Source of the DNA: Batkoa obscura
Taxonomy: Eukaryota > Entomophthoromycota > Entomophthoromycetes > Entomophthorales > Batkoaceae
DNA: 64,000 nt
NCBI GenBank assembly: GCA_030770535.1
Contig: JASVEC010000011.1
Location: 1,329,407-1,393,406, forward strand
Direction of reading: 5' to 3'
The notes below the pieces were generated by a model, which did no database searches, had not been told where the DNA came from, and worked only from the letters and a program-made list of their open reading frames with translations. Of the stretch, positions 53,247 through 63,252 are shown one piece after another; the stretch's first letter is position 1, and each line of letters opens with the position of its first letter. Position numbers and translations under genes: made by a program.

Positions 53247-53489
53247 CTAACAATTATATGGATTATCAATATCAATCCAACTACTAAAAGTACATTTAGA
53301 ATCAGCAAGGATATTATAGCAATCCCATTCCCCATCATTCCAAGTCCAGCATCTTGGACAATTATAACCATCATAGCAGTAAACTCCACTATTTCCTTTA
53401 TTACAACGTTCAGTGTTTGGATTAGGACAAAGAGACATTACAAATGGAAGTACAAAAGATAAAGCAGCAATTGATTGAATAAATTTCAT
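53247..53489 (-). CDS. Small secreted 8-cysteine protein, copy 2
   Basis: Identical in coding sequence to the gene at 34788: 80 residues, signal peptide, eight cysteines, CPRCW core. It has the same TATA-like box (53532-53539) and the same 3' end, so both copies should be expressed alike. The next gene downstream is a decayed kelch-type copy, and another decayed kelch-type copy lies upstream at 54150-55313. Confidence 0.82.
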   Translation of the reverse strand: MKFIQSIAALSFVLPFVMSLCPNPNTERCNKGNSGVYCYDGYNCPRCWTWNDGEWDCYNILADSKCTFSSWIDIDNPYNC

Positions 53490-53531
53490 GTTTGATTTAA
53501 TTGATAATATAAAATAATTATTTCATTAAAG

Positions 53532-53539
53532 TATTTATA
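53532..53539 (-). promoter_or_regulatory. TATA-like box of secreted-protein gene copy 2
   Basis: TATAAATA on the minus strand at the same distance from the ATG as in copy 1. Confidence 0.5.
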
Positions 53540-53806
53540 CTATGAGTTATAAGTTAAACCTAAGTATCATTTTTAAAATATCTTACAAGGAAATAAGGTA
53601 ATAATTATAAATAATTGTTATTTTAAAGCAATCTAATTGTATAATACAATGATATTTATAAATAATAGAAAGTTTATTTATTTAGTTCAAAATAAATTAA
53701 ACTACTAAAATAAAATTAAAGCCAGGATTTTTTAGTTGGGTGAATTTTAAAAATAGAAGTCAATTTTTTACAAGTAGGCCATTATTTAAAAATATAACTG
53801 CCAAAG

Positions 53807-54149
53807 CTATTTTATAACCATAGAATAATCAAACAACTATAGTTATTGCTTTGAAGCTAAATTTCAAATATCTAAAAATAACACTATAAAATTTTACAAG
53901 ACCATCATTTAGATATTCTCTTTCAAAAATTACACGAAAACAGAGATAATTCGTATATACTTAATAAAAAAAACTCATTTATTTTTAATATTTTAAATTA
54001 TGTATAGTGTTATAAAAATTTTCCCTAATATATAGACATGTTTTTGTGACTACTACTTAACTAATAGTTTATTTAAATTTGAGGTTTAAAAAATAAGTAT
54101 ACAAAAAAATAACTAAATGATAAAGTTGTCATATTAATTAGCTTTGAAA
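53807..54149. other. Spacer with older, diverged duplicate sequence
   Basis: Contains the weakly matching extension of the inverted duplication (to about 53950) and AT-rich DNA. Confidence 0.5.
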
Positions 54150-55313
54150 ACTATCATTTTTTTAAAAGCCATCTTTATTTCTTTTTAGAAAGCTTGGAAT
54201 AATAGGTTTATTGTTTCTTTTTTTGTGGTAATAAATGCTAAATAAAATGAGTAATAAGCTCAACACACTACCAATAACTCATCCTGTTATTTTGCTTTTA
54301 ACATTATAAGTAGATTAATATCCCAATTGATCAATCAGCTATTCTTTTTTTTTAAATAACTGGAGTAACTTTGTCACTATCTTTATAAGCTACAAACGGA
54401 AGTAACAAATGATCATAATAAAATACAACACACTTAATATTTATATCAATGTTAGGCATGTAGTGATTAGACCAAGTTAGCTTTTCTAAATCAAGAATGT
54501 ATAATTCAAATAGTTACTCAAATACAAGATAAATCAAATTTTTGTTTCTTGTATAAACATTTTTTACTGTCCTTAAACGTGGTGGTGAAATTCCATTTAC
54601 ATATTTTTTGTTTATGACGCCATTTTTAAGGTTAATTGAATTTACGAAGCCATTCAAAGAGTACTGCTCATCATTACCGCTAATGGGGTAGGATATACCA
54701 TTATAAACTTCCATTATTGATACGCCAATATAGTTCAAATTATCTTTGGTATAATTCCATAATATTTCTTTTTCATTACAAATCGATATTCTACTTTTAG
54801 GGTTATTATTTTTTTCAGAGTTTATTTCAGTATAATATAGAGAATATTTATCTAGATCAGGATCACCTTGGGTAATAACAAATTTATTAATATCATCTTC
54901 CAACATATTTACTGTCTGATTAAATGGTTTAAGCCTGGTTTCTTTAGCATTCTAACTTTTATTGCTAATGTCATAGTAGTATACTAAAGACCTGTCGATG
55001 TCATAAATATGTTGATTGTTTTATTTGGATCACTTCCGATACTACTGTACTTTAATTGAGGATCAAGTTTCTCACATTTAAAATGAAAATCTCATTTGAG
55101 ATTTGAGTTTATGTAGTAAATTGTACCATCTAGATCTAAACTATAGATTGTATGATTTATAGAATATCTATTACCACGTCCAATATATTCACCATTAAAC
55201 GTATATAACTTATTATCGATTTTAGAGGATTTTCCAGAGTTAAAGAAAGGGGAACTTACATCAATTATAAGCGCAATTACTACCAAGAAAGCAATAATAA
55301 AAAATGAAATCAT
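54150..55313 (-). pseudogene. Decayed kelch-type single-pass membrane protein gene (copy 4)
   Basis: The copy with the best-preserved start. ATG 55313 opens a signal peptide (MISFFIIAFLVVIALIIDV), then a first kelch-like blade (DNKLYTFNGEYIGRGNRYS, IYSLDLDG) up to a TGA at about 55092. A later frame covers 54930-54514 (FVITQGDPDLDKYSLYYTE; MEVYNGISYPISG; PPRLRTVKNVYTRN), with further blades. About 54500-54180 keeps LDLEKLTWSNHYMPNI and a membrane helix (VIGSVLSLLLILFSIYYHKK) followed by a basic tail. It shows the inferred architecture: signal peptide, propeller-like ectodomain, one TM, short basic tail. At least four stops or shifts are visible. MITE copy 13 lies 39 bp upstream of the ATG. 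Confidence 0.66.
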
Positions 55314-56564
55314 TTTTTATTTATAAACTTTTAATTATTTAGTTTATATATGAGGGTGTTTTTTTTATTTCATCACTTTTTCCATTTTTTAAGCGCTATT
55401 TAAGTGGAAAGATTACTAGTAAAATTCTTAAACAAAAAAATACATCCCCATATGCTGTTTCCAAGCAACTTACTATAGTTTATCTTTTGGATGCTTTTAT
55501 AGATATTAAATGAGAAAGCCGTTTGCTATTTATAGATAAGTTATTTTAAATATGCACCTCTACTATTTTATCAATTATTATACAGCGTTATCATATACTT
55601 TTTAGTAAGGTATTTACTATCATATTACTTTCTAGTATAATATCATTATTATTTCACATTTATTTTTAAACAATATAGCTTTTGTTAAATAACAGGCAAT
55701 AGCAACTTACCTCAAGAGTAAAAATTCGTAAAGTTAATAATAGTTTTATATTTAAAGACAGCGATATAATATAAAAAGTGTGAGGAATAATGCAATTGAA
55801 TTGGTACCTATAATAATAAAAGTAGTACATCTTAAAATATTATAAAAATAGGTACTTGTCATAGTTGATATTATTAACTATTAACTGTTACCTAATTATA
55901 CCTAAAAAACAACCAAATATTTATTTATATGTTTTATGATTGAATTAAACTTCAACTTGATTATTTTAACGAAATAGCATGCAAGCTTTAATAAAAAGCT
56001 ATGTAAGTTAAATACAATATTACAATTGAAAATTTTTTTATTGACGCAAGAAATAGTTTGGATGCTTTTATATTATTTAAGCAGACTTTAGACAAGATGT
56101 TATAAAATCAGAGAATTTTTTTTAAAACACTCTAGTCGTTTCTTACACTCAAACCATATATCAAATGTTATTTCTACTTTTACTTAATAACTATACTTTA
56201 TATTTGATAAAACTATATGGTTTTTAAAGTGAAAGAGGTGCCAAGGACTATAAAGTCAAGCGTTAAACAACTTTGCTAAATATTATAACAAAATCTTTAA
56301 ATCACTATTGTAAAATTTTCTATATTAAATTATTTAATAACGATTAGCAAATGTTTTTATTTATTTTTCATTTTTAAACTTAAAATTTAAATAAATCCAT
56401 TAAATTAATAATAATAGAGTATACTTACTTACAAATTAAGGGAAGCTGATAAATAATTTTTTCACAATAAATTTATGTGAATTAAATAAACAATCTAAAT
56501 AATCTGTTGGAACATTAACAACTTTATATAAAAAGGAACGACAAACAGTTAACTTTAACTAAAT
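55314..56564. other. Gene-poor spacer with MITE copy 13
   Basis: 1.25 kb AT-rich DNA between the kelch-type remnant and the MAU2-like gene. Only the MITE is recognisable. Confidence 0.5.
55352..55449 (-). mobile_element. MITE copy 13
   Basis: 98 bp, GAGGGTGTTTTTTTT left and ACATCCCC right, perfect ATAT flanks (55348-55351, 55450-55453). Confidence 0.92.
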
Positions 56565-59158
56565 TCAACTAGAATCCACTGCCAAATATCTCAACCTATA
56601 CATCTTCAATGTTTTCAAATACTTATTATTGATAGTTGAATAAGTTTCTTCATTTTCCGAATAAAAAGCTAAAAATGTAATTAAAATCTAAACTATAAAT
56701 CAGATAGCAAGAACTTACACAATAAAATAGGGTAACTTGAAATAAGGGCGATGGTAGTGGGGTTGGGTAATTGGAGGATAGAGCCAAGTAATTTCTTTAC
56801 AGTTTGCGGTTTAAAATAATAAATTTTAGCTAAGCTCAAATGAGCAGCACATTGTAATGATTGATTTTGTATCATTTTCATTAGTTGGATGGAATAATTT
56901 AAATAGTTCCTAATAAAATTGTCTAAGTATATGCTATATTTATATTTCACATAGTCTTACTTTTGTGTAATTTCATCTTCATTAACTATACCTTTAAAGT
57001 AATATAATTTGGACTCAATTATATTAGATTTAATATATTCACTAGACTCGATTTTATCAATGAAATATTCAACCTAAAAAAATTCATTAATACTGCTAAT
57101 TTTAATAACTAAAACTGCTTACCTTTAGTTTAGCTTGTTTATTTTGATCTAATTGCATACTAATGAGATTAAGATAGATCGATATTTTGAAGTTTTCTTC
57201 TTTTATAATCTAAAATTGATTGTCAGTATTGATATATTTAGCTTATGTATAGCATATACCTCTAATAAGCACTCGTAATACTTTTTGGCTTTATCAAAAT
57301 TAGCTAGCGACTGATAGTATAAAGCCAAAAGATAAATAAAATAATTTAAATAGTCATCCTCAATCGATTTCTTTTTAATCAGTAAAATACTATTTAAGCA
57401 AATCTAGAGGGAGATAACAATAAATTATCAATTATATTAATAATGTTATATGTTACTTTTTTTGCCAATTGAAAATTTTCACTTAAGATGAGATGCTCTG
57501 TATAATACAGATTCAAATTTAACATTGATTTTAAATTCCATAATTTATTATCAATGTCTAAATTAATTTTATCAGTTTACTTTATAATATGAATTATTAT
57601 ACATACCTTGACTTAGATTTTCATTTGCGTTATTATTGGTACTCACTTTAATTATGTTAATTAATTTTGATTATATATTATTTAACTACGCTTACTTCTT
57701 AATAGATTAAATCCATTATTAAACTGTTCCGTAATTGTGCTATTACTCACTCCTTTAACACAGAATAGATTTAATAATTGGTGCATAGATTTGATTTGTT
57801 GTTGACTTAGCCAATTGACTTTAATCTTTTTACTTATGCTTTCTTCATTTGATTTGTAATCAAGCTATATGGCATATTGTTATTATACACTATTATAAAA
57901 TATATATGATTTACATTAAAATCAAAATCAAAATCAAAATCACATGAATCAATTTGACCCAATACTTGACTTGAACCATTTAAATCTCCAGAATAAATCA
58001 AAGCAATGGCATTAAACGTTTTTAATAATACGTTTTGTTGCTGTTGGTTATCGCTGTTAGCATTGTTGTCATTGAACTCGTTAATTAAGTTTAACGCCAA
58101 TTTAATGGACTTGAATTTCAAACGGAATTCTATTAATTTAAGGCAAAGCAAATCCTAAATTAAACAACAATGTAAACGTTAAAATACTAATCAATAAATA
58201 GAACTTACGCTCACTCCAATATCCTTTTCTCTTTTAGCATGTTCCATTAATTCTTCAATAAAATTAAGAAATTGGTTTTTATATTCGATTTTAATAAAAA
58301 CATTCAACAATAGCACTCCAATATTATACACCCATTCTTTATAACCTAACCTAAAATAAAAACAATTAATTTCATTTCATCTTTTACGTCCAAAAAACTT
58401 AAAAACCTACTGTAAAGCCAGATAATAGCTATCCTTAAGCTCTGAAACTGTCAAATGATATTTTTTAAAATGGTAATGTAAGTTGGCTATTTTGATTCGA
58501 ATTTGAAATTGTAAACTTCTATTTACTGTAGGCTATAAAAAATTTAATCCATGAACTTAAACTCTTAATAAAAACTTACTTTCAAAGCAATCTGCAACTA
58601 ATTATTTAAAAAAAATAAGATTTAACATAATAAATATGGAAATAAAAACCTACTGCTTTCGTCAAAACCGCCTGTGCACGAAACTTGTTATCTGTAAATT
58701 TTATCAACATTTGCGCCAACTGTACTCGATAATGGATTCCAAGTTTAAGAACATCAACTCCAGATTCTAGAACCTTGGTATATGATCCCATTAATTCTTC
58801 AATCAATTGAATGATTCCTTCCAAACATTTTATCTTACTAACCACTAAACTTTGTTTTTTTTGTACAATCTCTAAAGTGTTGGTAAAGTTATCAATAGAT
58901 TTCATTTCATTGGTGTAAGAATGAATGAGCTGCTCGAGCACTTTTAATAGCTTAAGGTCCCGATTGAGTTTTGTTTGATAAGCTGATTCTTGGTTGGGAT
59001 TCACTTTTTCAAGCTTGATACGATGGCTTAAATTGATCTTTTTTTGTGGATAGATATGGAGCTCTTTGGATGGCTCTCGTTTCTTTTCTGTAAATTATGG
59101 ACTGAGTTTTTTGGCTTATGTTGTTAGTGTAGCGTTTACCTGAGTTGGATTCATTCAT
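56565..59158 (-). CDS. MAU2: MAU2/Scc4-like TPR protein (cohesin loader subunit), many exons
   Basis: Multi-exon gene, hand-spliced in part. The first exon is only 19 nt (59140-59158, ATG AAT GAA...), then 58654-59087, an 18-nt micro-exon (58580-58597), and further exons down to a last one that ends in TGA at 56565. The protein is an all-helical TPR-type solenoid: QSLVVSKIKCLEGIIQLIEE, HYRVQLAQMLIKFTDNKFRA followed by QAVLTKAV, NRSLQFQIRIKIANLHYHF, LLCLKLIEFRLKFKSIKLAL and QNQSLQCAAHLSLAKIYYF. The pattern RVQLAQ-L-x8-A-x-x-x-L-x-KA and the repeat layout resemble MAU2/Scc4, which with Scc2/NIPBL loads cohesin on chromosomes. That assignment is from pattern memory, not a search. Introns are 45-60 bp. 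A Gln/Asn-rich and an Asp-Phe repeat (DFDFDFDF) insertion are present. If right, an essential gene lies within 5 kb of the telomere array. Confidence 0.6.
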
Positions 59159-59383
59159 TTTTAAAAAAAGCTGAACTTAAATTTTGATTAAAATCAAATT
59201 TATTAAAAATAAAATAGCTCAAATTTGATCTTATTGGCTACCCATTTCATCCCTAACAAAATGAATAAAAGTCATTATAAATTTATGAAGTTAAAAATCA
59301 TAACTAAAAATTTAAAATTTAAAAAATATTTATTTAGAAAAATTTTAAATGCTCATATAATGCAAATGTTTTTCAACCAAAAA

Positions 59384-61233
59384 CTATTCAAACTTTATAC
59401 CTTGAGCAAGTGGTAATTGGCCTGAATAATTTATAGTACAGGTGGTACGCTTCATGTATTGTTTCCAAGAATCAGAACCAGATTCGCGGCCTCCTCCAGT
59501 TTCTTTTTCACCTCCAAAAGCACCTCCAATTTCAGCTCCATTAGTAGGTATATTTACATTAACAATACCACAATCTGAACCACATGCTCCAGTCCATTGG
59601 AATATGTTTGATGGGTTGCTGGTAAATAAACTAGAACTGAGTCCTTGTTTGACACTGTTATTAAGTTCAATAGCCTCAGTAAGAGTCTATTTGAAATATT
59701 AATATTAATTTAAAGCTAATTAATCTCAATTTACCTTGAATTTAAATGTATGTAAAATTGGTGCAAAAATTTCATGTTGAACTACTTCAGCAGAGTGATC
59801 AATTGAAGTTATAGTAGGGGTAACAAAGTATCCCTTATCTTCGGATATGACATCTCCTCCATATAATATTTTGCCGCCCTAATAATTGAACAATTATTCT
59901 GAGTTTACCAATACTAAATTTCAAATTACCTGTTCTTTAATTTGTTCAATACCTTTCTTAAAGTTGTTTAAAGATACTTTAGAATGAAGAGGACCACATA
60001 ATACACCATCTATAAATTATAAATTATAAATTATAAATTATAAACTGAATGATAATAAATAAAATTACCTTCAAGTGGGTTTCCAATTTTAACTTGCTTA
60101 TATGCAGCAATTAGTTTTTCAATAAATGAATCGTAGATTGATTCATGTAAGAATAGTCTTCTTGTAGTGGTACAACGTTGCCCACAAGTACCAACAGCAG
60201 CAAATAAAACAGAACGTACGGCCAAATCCATATCAGCATCCTCCATAACGATAATAGCATTATTACCTCCCAACTCAAGGATAAGCTTACCAAATCTGTT
60301 TTGTACAACTTGGGCTACTTGACGACCAACAGCAGTACTTCCAGTAAATGAAACTAACTTAACCCTTTCATCTTCAGTAAGTGCTTTACCAACATCAACA
60401 TCACCTAAACATAATGAACAGAGGGCACCTGAAATACCATTGCTTTCAAGTACTTTAGCAACAATTTTAGTTACTGCAACGGAAGTTAAATTGGTAGTAG
60501 GAGATCCCTTCCATACAACAGAGTTACCACATACCAAAGCTAAGGCAGCATTCCACCCATAAACAGCGACTGGAAAATTGAAAGCTGAAATGACACCAAT
60601 AACACCTAATGGATGCCATTGTTCCATCATAAAATGACCAGGACCTAAGTTTATTAATATAATATAACTTATAACATTGATTGAACTTACGTTCTGATGG
60701 TACGACTTTTCCATTAATCATACGAGAAAGACCAACGGCATAATCGGCAATATCTACATATTCTTGTACTTCTCCGATACCTTCGGCTACAATTTTACCC
60801 ATTTCTAAAGCTACTAATTTGCCTAAAGGTTCAAGCTTGTCATTTAAAGCATTACGAATTTGACGCACAATTTCTCCTCGACGTGGTGCTGGGGTCTACA
60901 ATCAAAGATAAATTATTTGTTTCTATTAGTCTATTTTTAACTTACTTCTCTCCATGATAAATAAGCTTCATGTGCTTTTGTAATAGCAGTATTAAGCTCT
61001 TCAATGGTACCCTAGAAATATAAATATTTAGAAAACACTCTTACAAAAACTCGCTAAAAACTCACAGTTCTAACTTTTCCCAAAGATTCTCCGGTAGCTG
61101 GATTAAATGATTCAGTAACAGGACCATTACCAGCCCATTCCCCATGATATACACCTGGATTTACTTTATCAAAGCTTAAATCCAAGTCATTCAAGATACT
61201 CTTAGTATCAATATTTTCTACTAAAGAACCCAT
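59384..61233 (-). CDS. ALDH7A1: Aldehyde dehydrogenase family 7 (alpha-aminoadipic semialdehyde dehydrogenase), 7 exons
   Basis: NAD-dependent aldehyde dehydrogenase of the ALDH7 (antiquitin) family, which oxidises alpha-aminoadipic semialdehyde in lysine breakdown and detoxifies betaine and lipid aldehydes. Exons 61066-61233, 60946-61011, 60691-60895, 60069-60644, 59930-60009, 59735-59878 and 59384-59686 are all GT..AG and sum to 513 residues, the family's normal length. Landmarks: NAD-binding [40 protein letters not shown], the general-base Glu in [12 protein letters not shown], the nucleophile Cys in [30 protein letters not shown] and [22 protein letters not shown] after ELGG and RCTTTRR are ALDH7 marks. 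No peroxisomal or mitochondrial target signal is obvious. Intact, 2.0 kb from the telomere array. Confidence 0.95.
60012..60043. repeat. AAATTAT tandem repeat in ALDH7 intron 4
   Basis: About four and a half copies of a 7-bp A/T unit inside the intron. Confidence 0.7.
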
Positions 61234-62360
61234 TTTAATAATTGATTATAATATTATGACAAATAATACAAATTTAAAAGTTTAAATAAATTTCAATTTA
61301 AACCCTTTATATACCCTTCTTTCTAAGCTTTTTCCTTATATCATCAGGCCATTCCCTTACTTAGCTTAGTGACGTTTAACCACTCCTCAATTAATCCGAG
61401 GTAGTAACATAAAAAATGTAACAAATCATTACTAAACTTTAGAACCTTTACGATCAGCTGCTTAACTTTACGAACATAAAAATTTGAAACTTAACTAAGG
61501 AGCTAGCCACTCCCCTCCAATGCCCTAACAATCCTAGCTCTATGCGCTTAATTTGTCTTCTAAGGGGCGTGAGAATAAACTGATGTTGTTTTCGATAAAC
61601 CAATCAAATCTTGCTTCCTTTTAGAAAATTACCTTTAATTGAAGAATTATGATCAGTTGATTAATTCGAAAATTATCTAAATGAAAACACAGTTTTAAAA
61701 CTTGACCAATTCGACAAGGTTATTAAATGCTCTTGTTTTTGACACATTTTGTAAAAAAGAGTGATGTCACAAAAAGAAGTTTTTATGGTATATTAAAAAG
61801 AATAAAAATTAATTAGTTTGTTTTTATGTTACACAAAGTGAAAGGCTATAAATAAAATCTAACTATTAAACGTATTGATTTTTATTTTATCTAAAAATCT
61901 TTATGATAATTATTTAACCTTCAAAATTTAAATTAATAGTAAAAGAAGCTCAATTGGATCAGAATATTTGTTCAATTAGACTGAATTAGACAAGTATTAC
62001 TTGTCATGATCTTACTTTGGAATAAAATCAGAACAAGCCATACTCATCATTAATATCTAGAAAGCTAATAACTTTTTATTTTCATATTTATAGTATAAAT
62101 AAACGCTTTGATTTGAGTAAAATAAAATTTCGATTGTTAATATTTATATGATAATACTATAAACTCAATAAGTAAACGCTTATTATTGGCATTTTTATTA
62201 AAAAGTAAAATTTAAAAAAATTTATTATGAGAATTCAGTAATTGACTTAGATTACTTATAGCAATTGAAATCAAGTGCCTGCAGTTCCAGTTTCAAATTT
62301 AATAAATAAATCATATTTTTTAGGTTAATTGGCGTTTGATTTTTATTAGCAAATTAATTA
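61234..62360. other. Spacer between ALDH7 and the low-complexity tract
   Basis: 1.1 kb. The first 350 bp is relatively GC-richer (the ALDH7 promoter side), the remainder AT-rich. No gene or MITE. Confidence 0.5.
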
Positions 62361-62364
62361 AAAA

Positions 62365-62527
62365 GTTGTTATTATTTTATTTTATTTTATTTTATTTTTA
62401 CTTTTATTTTTATTTTTATTTTTATTTTTATTTTTACTTTTATTTTTACTTTTATTTTTATTTTTACTTTTATTTTTATTTTTACTTTTATTTTTATTTT
62501 TATTTTTATTTTTATTTTTATTTTTAT
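62365..62527 (+). repeat. TTTTA-type low-complexity tract
   Basis: About 160 bp of TTTTA and TTTTTA units with interspersed TTTTAC variants. It gives a 67-codon frame of Phe-Tyr repeats that is not a gene. Confidence 0.9.
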
Positions 62528-62774
62528 AATAAAATATAATTTAATAAAATTAAGTTAATAATAATATTTAAAAAAAGATTAAATTTCTATAATATTAATA
62601 TTAAAGCTGTTATTATTAATATAATATTATTTATTTTTATTATATAAAAATATTAATATTTTTAATTTAAAACTTTTATGTTTATTTTAAATTAAACTAT
62701 CTATTATTAGCTTATTTAAATAGACATATTTATTATAACATTATAATATAAACTTATTATAAATACAAAAGTCA

Positions 62775-63240
62775 TTATTGTGAAAGTTGGCACTCGGTGA
62801 TTGAGGTTAAAAGCAATTCTAGCTTAATTAACTGGCCATAAGTCGAAATTTTTTAGTTTATATAACTAAGATAGACTTAAATAAATAAGAATAATACGTA
62901 ATAAGTTACGAACTATGTAAAACAAATGGAATAGACAGTACTACTGTAAAATCTACGTAAAATGTTGTCAGAAAGACTTAGTGGCTTTATTAATAGTACG
63001 GTATCAGGGAGTAATTCAGTTAAAAAGCTTCGAGTTATCATATTGAAGAATCTCTTTTATACCCTAACAAGTATGGATATCAAAACGAGAGGATAATATT
63101 GTTTGCAATGTGAAGTTATAAATTCTCGCAGCAAATCAAAATAAGGGACTCTGGCTTGATTGTGTTTGAACTTGAGAACACAGCAACTTAAGCGATTGTT
63201 GTGCTATAATCAATCCGAGAGCTGATAAAGCAATATTTTA
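62775..63240 (+). repeat. Subtelomeric element, telomere-adjacent copy
   Basis: About 466 bp, full-length counterpart of 20771-21231, ending GCTGATAAAGCAATATTTTA twelve bases before the first TTAGGG. No open frame of note. The position directly next to the telomere and the two older interstitial copies suggest a chromosome-end element. Confidence 0.9.
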
Positions 63241-63252
63241 CAAGGGATATTT

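Larger units (their letters stand above)
53207..53806 (-). repeat. Recent inverted duplication, copy 2
   Basis: Reverse-complement partner of 34470-35071, near-identical in coding and noncoding parts. Beyond 53806 similarity to the 33.9 kb region continues only at low identity and without the 193-bp MITE-like insert. Confidence 0.9.

Noticed and set aside
5320-55449. The 99-bp repeat as a terminator, shared promoter element or ncRNA gene
   Set aside because: It occurs in both orientations with no constant relation to neighbouring genes, has 4-bp flanking duplications and one proven insertion, all of which fit a MITE better.
62336-62539. 67-codon Phe/Tyr-repeat reading frame
   Set aside because: It is a direct read of a TTTTA microsatellite with no start context or homology.
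62775-63240. Subtelomeric element as a solo LTR
   Set aside because: No TG...CA ends, no flanking 4-6 bp duplication and no internal retroelement coding sequence anywhere in the window; the tie to the telomere is better supported.
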